Shown: positions 36,780 to 48,296 of the stretch, one piece after another
Numbering within the stretch: position 1 is the first letter of the stretch
Layout: each line of letters opens with the position of its first letter
Made by a program: the position numbers and the translations under genes
Notes under the pieces: model-generated
Database searches by the model: none
The model's input: the letters and a program-made list of their open reading frames with translations, nothing else
What the model was told of the DNA's origin: nothing
From: Girardinichthys multiradiatus
Taxonomy: Eukaryota; Chordata; Actinopteri; Cyprinodontiformes; Goodeidae
Direction: 5' to 3'
DNA length: 64,000 nt
NCBI RefSeq assembly: GCF_021462225.1
Contig: NC_061797.1
Location: 25,505,093 to 25,569,092 of the forward strand

Positions 36780-37210
36780 AAACAGGCAAGCATGAACGTC
36801 TTACAGCAAGCTTTAATGAGCGATCTCTTGAACAAAGAGACTATTTAATCAACTCTGATAAAACACAAGTTTTCTCCCGCCCCAACGTTTCTTTTATTCT
36901 CCCCCCTCCTTGTTCAATAACATTACAAGCACGAGGAGGTGTGATGAAAATGTCAGAAGAAATTAGCAGAACTCTGTTTTATTGCATTGCAAAGTATGGG
37001 TGCCAACCATAATAATCATCAGATGAATATCATCACTCTTAAGCTGAACCTACAGTGTAATTTTCAAGATTGCACTGAGCGGCAGTTTACGATGCAAGAT
37101 GTTGCTATATTGCCAATTGCTTATGATGGAGGTCAGAAAGTTCATCTTGATATTTCAAAAGAATTTGTAATTTATCAAAGCACTTTTGTTTGCCTTTCAT
37201 GACAAAACTG
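36780..37210. promoter_or_regulatory. Candidate enhancer block with SOX and TCF-type motifs
   Basis: This is a long nonrepetitive stretch in the middle of the 21.8-kb intron. AACAAAG at 36831-36837 is a SOX-type site and ATCAAAG at 37174-37180 is a TCF/LEF-type site, with several TAAT cores between. No open frame looks coding. Conserved intronic enhancers are well known in SOX6, and the SOX site would allow autoregulation, but both points are inference for this locus. Confidence 0.35.
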
Positions 37211-38559
37211 CAATTGTTTTACTTGTCCCCACACTGTTTACTGGCCCACTCATCTTCCTCCTTCTTGTTTTGTTTTTTTTTTTTTACAAGTTTTTTCTGG
37301 GTGGGTGGCACTTTGCCCAACAAAGCCTGTGCTGTTTGCTTCCCCGTTGTGAGCTGGACCAATGAGCTTGCTCTCTCAAGAGAAGCAAAGATTCTCCATC
37401 TATGCCCAGCAGGTTGCAGTCCGTATGACTTTGTATCCCAGAGGAAGGGAATGGGCATGACTGAAAAGAAAAATACAGCTTTCATTGTTGCGCGACTCGA
37501 ACAACAGCACATTGAGACACAAAGTAGGGGGTAAGCAAATGGAGACTTTCCAAAAGTTGCACTGCTTAATCTTTAGAGGTGCAATGGCTACTTGGTAACA
37601 TTAGGTAGCATAAATTAAATTAACAACAACTGTAAACCTTCACCTTTTTCTTACTTGGTCAATAACTGTGTTGATTGAATTGTTAGAAGGATACTTCTGA
37701 TATGGGGACCACTGATATTACAGCCCCCCTCCACAATTATTGACATCCCCAGTTAAGATATGTAGTTAGCTTTAAAAAAGTCCTTCAATACAGCTGTATA
37801 ATCTTATATTGATGAAACATTACAGTGATTCTTTAATAGCGAAGTTTGTAGATTGTATAAAAGTTCCCTACTGTCCTTCTGCTATAAATGACCTATTATC
37901 TTGTAGCCATTTTCCAAATAAAGATCAACACGAATCTGTCTTACTTGTTTGGCCTATTTTCGTCTCTTTCCGATTTTTAAGAACAACAAAGAAAAATTAA
38001 TCTCTGCTATCTATTTCCTAAGAAAAAGTCACGGATTATTTTTAGAAGTACCCAGACACTAGGACTGACATGATAAAGTGAATAATATATATAAAAATTA
38101 TTTCTCAGAGGTGTCATTAAATATAAAGAGAGCCATTTCCCTCCAATATGGAGTTAGCTTTTTTTAAAGTAAAATATTATTTGTTAGTTACATCAATTTC
38201 TACTTTTTTTCTTCGAAAGCAACTACTATAAGCTATCAAACAGTGACCTATGGTGTTCTGGTCCAGTTAGCATTATGTGTAGATCCTGAGGTCTGACGTT
38301 TTAGTAAACAAAGTTAGATGTGTAATTCAGTAAACAACTCTAATTATGCAACTGTTTTTTTTCTCTAAAATTGTTGTTTAATGAGAAAATAATTGGTAGA
38401 TAGTAAAATACAAGAGCTGCAGAAAATTCCAACACATTTACAATTTTAAGTGTCACAAGATGTTTTGTAATCATGACATTAATATAAAATATATCTTAGG
38501 GTTCAGTCTTGCATGGTGGTTGTCCAGCGCTCCTAAAATAAGGTTTCAGTGTGTAAACT

Positions 38560-38960
38560 ACAAACTGTAATGCATTCATGTGGATCCTATTAGTCTCTTT
38601 TTGTCCTTATGGAGTCAGACACCCATTAATTTTCTAAATCACACTGAACTGCTGTGATCATAGTGCTCCCTGTTTCTTCGCACGTCTATTAATTTAACAT
38701 AGATGAATAAATGTGAATGTTGTCGAGCATTGATTAGCAGGCAACTTTATGTCTGACAGTTAAATTGCTGGGCACCCCATCCCCCTAAAAAAATCTCCCC
38801 ATTGCAAGGTACCCAGTAATTAAATTTTTGCTGGAAATTATAATCATTTATTACAGTGCGCGGACCGTAATGATTGCCAACATCAAATGGAAATTATAAA
38901 TTAAAATTGAGTCGACATGTTTCTACTCATGAAGTGCTGATCCCCTCATCAGCACCGGCT
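38560..38960. promoter_or_regulatory. Candidate enhancer block dense in homeodomain sites
   Basis: Within 400 bp there are at least five TTAAT or TAATT cores (near 38624, 38688, 38816, 38838 and 38898) and GATTAG, separated by GC-containing unique sequence. Such density without simple repeats is typical of deeply conserved vertebrate developmental elements. No protein-coding frame is present. No alignment was possible. Confidence 0.35.
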
Positions 38961-40666
38961 TAAAATCCAGAGGCAAAATTTACTTTTACTTTCTATTAAA
39001 CCAAAAACACTTGTTTTTCAGTTTCAGTATATATACATCCATTAAAAAAAGAGGCAATAAAAAAGAAAAAAGACACAAACAATGTGAATAATTAATTTTT
39101 TAACCAATTTCTTTTAAAATCCAATTTGCTCCCCTCAATTTAATCACAATAACTCTTCAACGATTTAGTTTTAAAATAACTCTTTTGCGACCTGAACAGA
39201 AACTTTAAAGAAGTAGAGAGATGAGAGGATGAAAATTTAATTTTGCCATCCAAGCATTTAATGGTCCTAGTTCTTAAAAGTGACCTTGTGGGTTAGAAAG
39301 CAGAACAGCACAGCAGCTCCTTCCAGCTGCACACATGGCATCCATCGGGGGCACAATCACACACAGTCCCAACACCTCAGGCTCGGACATATGTTGAGTT
39401 TTATTTCATTCTTCTGACATTAATCCTATTCACCAGCTGTTCTGCCAGCTGCCACTCTCCAGCTTAAGGGAAGATTGCAGTTTTGGGGGCTCTGAGTACT
39501 GGTTTATCTTGGCTCCTCGTCTTCTCCTTGCAAATTTTAGAATGAGTGTGGGTTTTTTTGTTCCAGGTTGCTTCCTTATGTCTCTTTAACCTTTCTCTCT
39601 TACTTTTTGAAGTGCTGTGAGGCTACAGTTGGTTGATATTTAAAAGTATGCACAGGATAATCATTTTTTGTTACTACAACAAACGCAAAAGTTCATCTGC
39701 TAAAAATAAATGCAGTAAGATCATTTGATTGTTCATTCTTTCTTCTTTAAAAGCCATTGTAAGGACCCACAGCACTGAAACCTGCTCACAGTACAGTCAT
39801 CTAACAGCATTTCAGCAGGATTAGCCTGGACATGGCCTCAGCCTGTACAGTTATGATTATTGACATATTGGGTCTGAAATATTTCACATTTATGTGCATT
39901 GTCTGGAAGCATACTCAAGTGTTCTCAATGTCATTTCTGCTGAAGTACAGCGGGGCAGCCTGCGAGCAAGGGCCGCAATGAATTGATCATTGCTCACTGC
40001 TCACTTTAATAATTCAAGGCTGATTGCCACAGAGTGCCGCAGTAAAATGGATTGGGAGAGGTCACATGCTGCTTGGCTGAGGAGGTGAAGCCTCTAGGGG
40101 ATGGTTAATTCATATATGCTTGATGGACACGTGTCCGACTTAGAAAGGTCAGGGTGCTGTGTGCATGTACGACGCCTCACAACGGACAGGTCAACCCTGT
40201 AGAATTAACATGTTGGTCAGTGAAGATCAAGATGTGGGGAACTGGAGAAGTTTCTGCTCATGGAAGGCAGTTTGCTTATCTTGCACAAGAACTAAGACCC
40301 TCAAAAACGCATTTGTGCATTCCTACTATGTTCATGTTTGCAGAAAATAATTGCATACAAGGCTGGTATAACGCCAAAGCAGATTTGGCAGCTACTTAGG
40401 ACCCCCTTCTACAAACAACCCCAAATATTACCAGACCCTAAAGTTCTTAAAAAATGCACTATTTACTTAAAGAACAAAGTGAAGGTTAAGGAATATCCTA
40501 ATCTACTAAATATAAATATAGGGAAACAGGAAGTAAAAAAAAAGATTAAAATTAGCATTTACTTCCAAATGATCTTTATTTAATAAATAATGTGAATGGA
40601 CTGATCCGCCTGTGAAGCTAAACACATATGTCAATTTTAATAATTGGAAAAATGATCAAGCAGAGA

Positions 40667-40757
<91 letters not shown>
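40667..40757. repeat. (AT)n microsatellite, left of a Tc1-like insertion
   Basis: This is about 85 bp of AT repeats with one GT break, ending in a short (AC)n run. It abuts the left end of the Tc1-like element at 40758. The AT tract resumes on the other side at 42334, so the element split a preexisting or expanding AT tract. Confidence 0.95.
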
Positions 40758-40760
<3 letters not shown>

Positions 40761-42333
40761 TGCTCAAAAAAATAAAGGGAACACTTAAACAACACAATAT
40801 AACTCCAAGTAAATCAAACTTCTGTGAAATCAAACTGTCCACTCAGGAAGCAACACTGATTGACAATCAATTTCACATGATGTTGTGTAAATGGAATAGA
40901 CAACAGGGGGAAATCATTGGTGATTAGCAAGAGACACTTAATAAAGGAGTGGTTCTGCAGGTGGGGACCACAGACCACTTCTCAGTACCGATGCTTTCTG
41001 GCTGATGTTTTGGTCACTTTTGAATGTTGGTGGTGCTTTCACACTCGTGGTAGCATGAGACGGACTCTACAACCCACACAAGTGGCTCAGGTAGTGCAGC
41101 TCATCCAGGATGGCACATCAATGCGAGGTGTGGCAAGAAGGTTTGCTGTGTCTGTCAGCGTAGTGTCCAGAGCCTGGAGGCACTACCAGGAGACAGGCCA
41201 GTACACCAGGAGACATGGAGGAGGCCGTAGGAGGGCAACAACCCAGCAGCAGGACCACTACCTCCACCTTTGTGCAACGAGGAACAGGAGGAGCTCTGCC
41301 AGAGCCCTGCAAAATGACCTCCAGCAGGCCACAAATGTGCATGTGTCTGCACAAACGGTTGGAAACCGACTCCATGAGGATGGTGTGAGGGCCTGACGTC
41401 CACAAATGGGGGTTGTGCTCACAGCTCAATACCGTGCAGGATGCTTGGCATTTGCCAGAGAACACCAGGATTGGCAAATTCACCACTGGCACCCTGTGCT
41501 CTTCATAGATGAAAGCAAGTTCACACTGAGTACATGTGACAGACATGACAATCTGGAGACACTGTGGAGAGCGATCTGCTGCCTGCAACATCCTTCAGCA
41601 TGACCGGTTTGGCAGTGGGTCAGTAATGGTGTGTGGTGGCATTTCTTTGGAGGGCCGAATGGCCCTCCATGTGCTCGCCAGAGGTAGCCTGACTGCCATT
41701 AGGTACCGAGATGAGATCCTCAGACCCCTTGTGAGACCATATGCTGGTGCGGTTGGCCCTGGGTTCCTCCTAATGCAGGACAATGCTAGACCTCATGTGG
41801 CTGGAGTGTGTCAGCAGTTCCTGCAAGATGAAAACATTGAAGCTATGGACTGGCCAGCCCGTTCCCCAGACCTGAATCCGATTGAGCACATCTGGGACAT
41901 TATGTCTCGCTCCATCCACCAACGTCACGTTGCACCACAGACTGTCCAGGAGTTGGTGGATGCTTTAGTCCAGGTCTGGGAGGAGATCCCTCAGGAGACC
42001 ATCCTCTGTCTCATCAGGATCATGTCCAGGCGTTGTAGGGAGGTCATACAGGCAGGTAGAGGCCACACACAATACTGAGCCTCATTTTGACTTGTTTTAA
42101 GGACGTTACATCAAAGTTGGATCAGCCTGTAGTGTGTTTTTCCACTTTAATTTTGTGTGTGACTCCAAATCCAGGCCTCCATTGGTTACATTTAAAATCC
42201 ATTGATAATTTTTGTGTGATTTTGTTGTCAGCACATTCAACTTTGAACAGAACAAAGTATTCAATGAGAATATTTCATTCATTCAGATCTAAGATGTGTT
42301 ATTTGAGTGTTCCCTTTATTTATTTGAGCAGTG
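40758..42333 (+). mobile_element. Nearly full-length Tc1-like transposon (family D)
   Basis: The 1.58-kb element has terminal inverted repeats CACTGCTCAAAAAAATAAAG (left) and, in reverse complement, CACTGCTCAAATAAATAAAG (right, ending 42333 before TA). Both ends continue with GGGAACACT. The transposase gene runs 41055-42078 with one stop and one frameshift. Compared with the other Tc1 copies in the window, this one is young: length and ends are intact and the coding sequence has only two visible disablements. Confidence 0.9.
41055..42078 (+). pseudogene. Family D transposase with one stop and one frameshift
   Basis: The DDE transposase starts [20 protein letters not shown] at 41055, with a helix-turn-helix around residues 20-40 ([20 protein letters not shown]) and a GRRR basic linker. 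TGA at 41394-41396 breaks the frame after EDGVRA; it sits in a TGACG context consistent with CpG decay of an arginine codon. The same frame then continues (RPQMGVVLTAQYRAG) through IDESKF, the first catalytic aspartate. Near 41540-41548 one base is missing and the reading moves to the next frame (CGERSAACNI...). That frame contains GSGSVMVCGGIS, LMQDNARPH (second aspartate) and SPDLNPIEHIWD (third acidic residue), and it ends GHTQY at 42078. All catalytic residues persist. Confidence 0.88.
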
Positions 42334-42392
42334 TATAAATATCTATATATATATCTATATATATATCTATATATATATAGATATATATATAT
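42334..42392. repeat. (AT)n-rich microsatellite, right of the Tc1-like insertion
   Basis: TATCTATATATA-type repeats form a near palindrome at about 42350-42392. This is the continuation of the AT tract interrupted by the element at 40758-42333. Confidence 0.9.
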
Positions 42393-43777
42393 TAATTCTG
42401 CTTAGGATCTCAAATAACCTTGGAGCATGTCTGGATGCAGGTGTCAAACTCTTTCAGTTCACTTGGCATATCAACAAATAAAAAGTGGCAACTGTATTAA
42501 ATATTCATTAGAAGCAAATGTTTCCAATCATGACAGAAACAGACTGAGTATTTAAAGTCCAAACTACTTTCTACTTAACTATTAATCCAATCTCAGCCTT
42601 CAGCAAAGCTTTCCCAAAGCCTCAAATGCTTGTTCATGAAAAGACCTCCGAATTAGAAAAAAAGACAATCTTTTGCTGACCCCTAACCCGTTTAAGAGGC
42701 TAACAACTGATTTTGGCTTGGATACAGGAAAGAAGGTTGCATCCAGCAGCGGGAACCATTAGGAAGACTGCAACAGAGGGGATGTGTTCTCTCTCTGATG
42801 AAGCACATCTTAACTGCAATGAATTTATAGACACTGTTTACATGACCAGACAGGGCAGACTAAAGGTGACTAACAGAAATGTTCACCAAGTGGAATAATG
42901 ATTAGGTGTCAGTTAAAGAAAGCCCACCGCGAAGTGCAGGTGCTCCGCTCGTACAATGACACCAAAGCAAAGAGCTGGACTTCTTTATTTATGCATGCCA
43001 GCACCAGCAATTAAACGTAAAAAAAAGCTGGAATTATTTAACTGCCCCAAAGAAGTCTCCTGAAAATGGAGGAGGTTATTGCAACTGTTGACAACGAGGA
43101 AAGGTAATTGCTTGAAAATGAGCGACAACGCTGTGTTGTGCTCTGAATTTTTTTCTCCCCTCTCCCCCCACCTAAGCTCCCTTTTTAGAGTTTGCATTGT
43201 GCAGCATCACCCGGGTGTGTAACCTATTGCGTTCCAATTGCTCCCTTGCAATTAGTGCCCTTTTTGTCCTCACTTCAATAACAGCATGATTATGGAGACT
43301 TCAGGAGTATTTGCTGCATCCAACAGCTGTTGTCTCAGGGACTACCGGCTGAATGACAAAAACATGTTTTCTCTCTGGATTTCACTTCCCTGCCTGCCTC
43401 TTGTAATTATTATGTTTTATTTAGTTTGATGACGGGGTCTTGTTTTTAGTGTGCCTGTGATTAAGATATTCAAAGGACTCCTTGGAGTGTGTCACAGTCA
43501 TTTTCTTTTTTATCAATCTCGACTTTTGATTTGTTTCCATCACAGTTCAGTGTGGATGATGAATCAGAAGTTAACCTGTTATAGTCTAACTAAGGCTCTG
43601 ACACTTTTATTTTATTCTTTACTTTTATTTTTAGATGGGTTTTTATGTCTGAAAGATATGTGCATGAGGTTGGTTTAGGGTTAAAGTTAGGGTTAGTCTA
43701 ATCCTAGTAATTCAATACGTTTATCACTTCCAAATTAAATTAAATTGTATATTTTTTTATTTAGGCATCACAGTATA
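42393..43777 (+). other. sox6 intron 2, part between two Tc1-like elements
   Basis: No exon was recognised. The stretch at about 43225-43440 is complex, with repeated CAATT cores, and may be regulatory. Otherwise there is nothing notable. Confidence 0.6.
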
Positions 43778-44949
43778 CAGTGGTGAAAATAACTATCAAA
43801 CATCTCAGCCTTTCACCCAGTAAACATATTTGTAATTGGACTACTGATATTAAATTCACAACAGATGTTGGTAACAACCCAAGTAATTCAAACATACAAA
43901 GGAACTAATAACTCCATAAGTTAGGTTATATGGAAGAAGTTGGACTTACACATGGAATACGTTTTAAACAGCCTTACTAAAGTTTCTGTAATATTTAGTA
44001 AAAAAATGTTTTCAAAAAACTGCTTTACAACATCTCCTGTATGTAGCAACCAGTTGCATGGATTGCTCAGGTGTCAGGTTTTTGGGGTATCTTTTATGCA
44101 CTCTGATCTGTATTTCCTTTCATAGATTTTAAATTGGATTCAGTGTTGACTTGATCAATCAAAAAAAATTTTCTTTATCTGAAACAAACTAAGAGTTTCC
44201 TTGGCTATTTATGTGGGATAATGTTCTTTCTGAAAAATCCACCCTTACTTTATCTTCAGATTTAAATGCTGAACAACCACCCCATATCATGATGTTTCAT
44301 AGCTCTAAACTTCACAGTTGGCATGATGTTTTTGGGTTAATGTGCAAGTCCTTTTCCAAATGTTGTGTGTGCAATAATCTTTAAAGAGTTCAACTTTGGT
44401 GTCATCTGACCTGGCAAATTTGTTGCAGCAAACTTTAAATGAGCTTCAACATATTCTTTCTTCAGCAGTGGAGTCTGGTGCGATGAGCAGGCACACAGGC
44501 CATTTGGGTTGACTGCATTAAATATTGTTAAACAAAAAGGAAAAACTCTTCTAGTTGCATGTCTTACTTTACCCATCATGAGATGTTTCCTGTGCAATTC
44601 TTTATTCATAAGAAATGTTTTTATTGACTATCAGTTAGGACAAAACTAGCTGACATTAATCTGCGGTGAATGGGGAAGGTTTTCAGTTTGGTCCAAACAC
44701 CATCAGATTTTTGCTGTTTTATTGTTTTTGCAGGTTTTTTCACATGTTCAATAAATAGTCCATGTGTCATTCCACTTGTTTTACACAAAATAAAATCTTT
44801 AAACTTATTTAGTTGGATTTCTTTGAATGTGTATTACTAGGATTGTTACCAATATACGGTGTGAAGTTCATGTAAGTAGCACCATTTGAAAAATACTGAC
44901 TGTGATCAAGGAAACATGTTGACATGTCCATTCCCTGTATTCCCCACTG
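43778..44949 (-). mobile_element. Ancient Tc1-like transposon, antisense
   Basis: The ends CAGTGGTGAAAATAACTATC (left, after TA) and, in reverse complement, CAGTGGGGAATACAGGG (right) are degraded terminal repeats. In between, on the minus strand, transposase landmarks survive. These include sequence around 44390-44480 matching the region after the first catalytic motif, and a start-like MMGKVRHATR segment near 44575. The GGTAACAACCCAAGTAATTC leader at about 43870 is typical of a known fish family. The copy is shorter than full length (about 1.17 kb) with many stops, so it is a nonfunctional fossil. Confidence 0.75.
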
Positions 44950-46289
44950 TTTATAAGTGGTAGTATCACATTTATTAAAATATCTTAATTAGGTAAGTAT
45001 ATCTTCCGTTGTTTCAACAAATGTACCGTGTGACTCCCATGTGTTTTAAAATTAAATTTTCTGTTTTGTTTCAAGTGACAGTGACTGTATAATGTACAAA
45101 TTGCAGCAAATACTTTCTATTTAAAATTTAGATTCCCTTCCCCATGTTTCTGCTAATGCAAATTGCTCCCGTTTCCCTTACTGTCCAATCTGCTCCATTG
45201 TGGAGAGGAAATTACTTATATTGTCCGTGTCAGCTGATCATTGATTTCTTAATTACACGTTTTCCCTCGAGGCTGTGACAACTGATATGCTGTACAAGGC
45301 CAATGGTGATGGGGGAGTCTTTCAGTCTCTTATCCATGACTTATGGCTAAGTTGACTCTCTTAGATAGGTCCCTTTTCTCTGCCAACGGCTTTTCAACAC
45401 AACAAACACTCAAACACAAGTATCATCTTTCTCCCGGGAGAACAGTGCACACAGTGAGGCTCAGAATGCGGTGGCAGTCTGTGGAAACACTTTCATTGCT
45501 GACAACCAAGGGTAATAAAACACCCAGTCCTGCATGTTGCTACAAACCATTTTCTTTCCTTTTTTGTGCTTTGAGGTGGTTACGGTCATTGGAAACATGA
45601 TGGTGTATTTGTGTTGCGTCAACAAATTTACTAAAGCTTTAAGAGATTGAAAGCATTGATAAGTAGTAGTGAAAATGCAGAAAAGCAATGCTGGACTGTT
45701 TTAGTGGCTTTAGTGCACATTCAGAGAAACCAGACTTCAGTCCTATTCAGTCTGGATAAAAAGTAGTAGATCATTAACATTTACTGTAGACTTAAATTTT
45801 AAAGTGACAAAATTAATGTGGGAATGTTTATTTGTCAGTTTGATGTTCTGTTCACTGATTGGAACTTTGACTAGATTTTTATGCTGATTATTTAAAAACT
45901 TTAATTACCAAAGGACTTAATTCTATCTTCACTTCTTAGTCATCAACATTTTTAGCCAAGTAGCTCATGATTTAGGAAAAAATATTCCGTCTTTCTCTTA
46001 TATTAATAAAAACGGATCGGCAGCTATATGAATTGATAAGGACACCTGTGTGTTAACATATTTTTGCATATGGATATTTAACATACATTGTAACTATACG
46101 TAGACATTTAAGTAAAATAAACAAACAATAAAACCTGAAAAAAATAACTTTTACATTTTCTTTAAAATGCAACAAAACATGTGATTTCTGGTTAGGACTC
46201 CCACAAGTTTATTCCCACTTAAATTGACTACATTACTAGGATTTTAAAGTAGGTTTACCCTGTTTAAACCCTTATAAATTTAGTTTGAT
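44950..46289 (+). other. sox6 intron 2 sequence
   Basis: The stretch 45130-45350 is a candidate regulatory block. The remainder is AT-rich without recognised features. Confidence 0.6.
45130..45350. promoter_or_regulatory. Candidate regulatory block with octamer and SOX-type sites
   Basis: An exact POU octamer ATGCAAAT lies at 45156-45163, and a SOX-type CATTGT at 45196-45201 follows 33 bp later. A TTAATTAC homeodomain site lies near 45249. The block is nonrepetitive and noncoding. SOX and POU sites commonly pair in neural enhancers, which is why it is listed; no conservation evidence is available. Confidence 0.3.
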
Positions 46290-46500
46290 GTGCTCCTGAC
46301 TATCTGAGGCCTTCGGAAAGAGGATTATGAATCTGGTAAGAGAATTAAAGAGGTATTGAAAGAATCTAATACCAACAATCCCTCTGTATGGAAAATAGTG
46401 TACAAGAACTGCCAACATGACCGGTCCTGGCCAAGACATTAAAAGAAAACTCTAGAAACCCTAGCTATTCAAAAGAGAGGTGTCCTTGCTATTTAAAATA
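46290..46500 (+). mobile_element. Tc1-like fragment (transposase N-terminal region)
   Basis: The sequence from about 46305 (GAGGCCTTCGGAAAGAGGAT) to 46440 (GTCCTGGCCAAGACATT) resembles the first helix-turn-helix region of a fish Tc1 transposase gene, including AATAGTGTACAAG near 46395. Neither terminal repeat is clear. Frames are broken, so this is a short fossil. Confidence 0.55.
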
Positions 46501-47160
46501 AACACTTTTCTTAATATATTGTTATTAAATGAGTACTGTTCCAGAGAAAGGCAAAAAAAAAAAAAGACATCGATATGTAAATATTTCTTTTCCGTGACTT
46601 TAGATCAGGTTAAGATTAGTACTGTCTAAGAGACAAATGTGGAAGGATGCGAAATAAGACAGAAAATGTCATGCAAGGAGCAAACATTTTACCAATAATT
46701 GTCTTTAGTACTCAGGGTGTCAGAACAGACACTGATAACTAACCCCTGACTGTAGCTATGATATCCTGGGTCCACTCGCTGCCAGGTTCTGAAGGTATGT
46801 TTATGTCACACATCATCTCAGAAACATTCCTTTGTTGAGATTTATGAGGTTCATTACCTTTGTTTTTAATACAGAAAAAAAAAGAGAGAGGTGGTCTAAT
46901 CTTTCCACCTAATCTCAGCGTTAGGTGTCTAGGTTGCAGTGTTCGTTCACCCAAATCAGCAAGATCACAGAGTGCCTGCATAGGAACGCTGTATACCAGA
47001 GATGGCACCTCTGATAGGAGGCAATTTGGCAGTGTTAAATTAGGGAAGACTATTCACTTTCTTCTGGGTGCCATTTGGAAACTTACAAAAAAGGGTTTAG
47101 GGCATTTTTCCAGTTACATAGCACAAGCCCCAGAGAGGAGACAATGAGACCCAGACAGGC
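46501..47160 (+). other. sox6 intron 2 sequence
   Basis: This is AT-rich intronic DNA with a poly(A) run near 46552-46565. No feature is recognised. A canonical AATAAA for the possible minus-strand gene at 47161 was not found in the few hundred bases to its left. Confidence 0.6.
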
Positions 47161-48296
47161 TTAGGAGTTCAGAAGCCATTTCTCTCTCAATGGGAACATG
47201 TCTTGGACAGACACTCCAGTAGTTTTGTCTAGTATGTTGCTATCTGTGCTAGCTGCAGAGCGGAGGGGGTCTGTGCCAGGCAAGGGTCCACAGGGACTGT
47301 TGGAATAGCTGGGGCTGGAGGAAGTTGGTCCAGGTCCAGTGGGGCGATCTGGGCTTGGTGACAAGCCAAGCTGTCTACTGCAGGGACGCTGGGAAAATGT
47401 AAATAAGAGTCTGATAAGGCCTATTGTTTTCATTCCATTCTCATCCCAGCTGAATGACCTGCTCCCCAGCCACAGAGTGTTTTATCTTGAGAGAGGGAGG
47501 GAAAAAATGGAAGGGGTGGGGGTGCGAGAGATTTAATAGCCCCCATAGGAAAATAAAAATAAACTCACTGGACTCTTCTGTTGTTTAAGCTAATTCTTCA
47601 GAATGTGATGTCCTACTTTGAAATGTAACTTTTAGCAAAACTTCAGGAAGTTCAGGAAAAGCTATTAAAATAATGAGATTTGCTCAGAAGTCAAATGTGA
47701 TTGGATTATCTGACATAATCTGTTGCTCTCTGTCAAATATAGTATAGACCAATGTTTCATATTCTGTCAGAACCTGACAGTAATTACTATATTTTTAGTG
47801 AACAGTGTTTCCATTGGCATCGCTAATTTCTCCCGAGAAAAGAGACATGCATTTTAACAACTGAAATAACTTTCTTTCTAATATTCAGAATTTTTGCTGG
47901 AAAATAGACTGTGCAAGGACAATTTGAAAAAAGCCAGACCTCTGACTCACTCACTGTTTTACTTGCCCAAATGTTGCTGTGTTTTCCCCATATCCCATTT
48001 TTGGTTGTCTGTTTTTGTCTGCCCCTTGGTGAACAGTGAAAGGTGTTTTGAGAGTTATTTTGTGGACTAATCTGGGAGCCATTATTCACCTCGCTCAGGT
48101 GGAAGCTCAGGGAGGACAGCAGTGCATTCCAGCTGTGGTCTTTCGCACTCGAGGACTTGACAAGCCGAGTCTGGCCCGGCGAAGGGGATGTAGGGGGTTT
48201 GGGAGTGGCGGTTCTCCCGGGAGGGAGGTGGAAGGGAGGGGGAGGACTGGAGTAGAATGGGAGCTGGCACCACATTATCTCCAACTGTTGGTGCAT
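47161..48296 (-). other. Possible two-exon reading frame on the opposite strand
   Basis: Two open stretches on the minus strand have coding-like codon use in an otherwise AT-rich intron, and they fit a splice. The first (48296 down to 48090; starts MHQQLEIMWCQ, ends LLSSLSFHLSE) stops at GAG|GTGAAT, a good donor. The second (47388 down to 47161; RPCSRQLGLSPSPDR to FPLREKWLLNS, stop) follows TTACATTTTCCCAG, a good acceptor. Joining them in phase 0 gives about 144 residues rich in Pro and Ser, with no recognisable domain. The 5' border is unknown, no polyadenylation signal was found, and I know of no gene nested here in other vertebrates. It may be a lineage-specific gene, an antisense RNA or chance. 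Confidence 0.22.

Larger units (their letters stand above)
33178..40666 (+). other. sox6 intron 2, middle part
   Basis: This is intronic sequence with two strong-looking candidate regulatory blocks (36780-37210 and 38560-38960) and a (TG)n tract. A possible remnant of another DNA transposon starts near 37728 (CCCTCCACAATTATTGACATCCCC), seen in one end only. No exon was recognised. Confidence 0.75.

Noticed and set aside
40618..40927. Open frames on both strands across the AT tract
   Set aside because: They are repeated Tyr-Ile codons generated by the (AT)n microsatellite and the start of the Tc1-like element.
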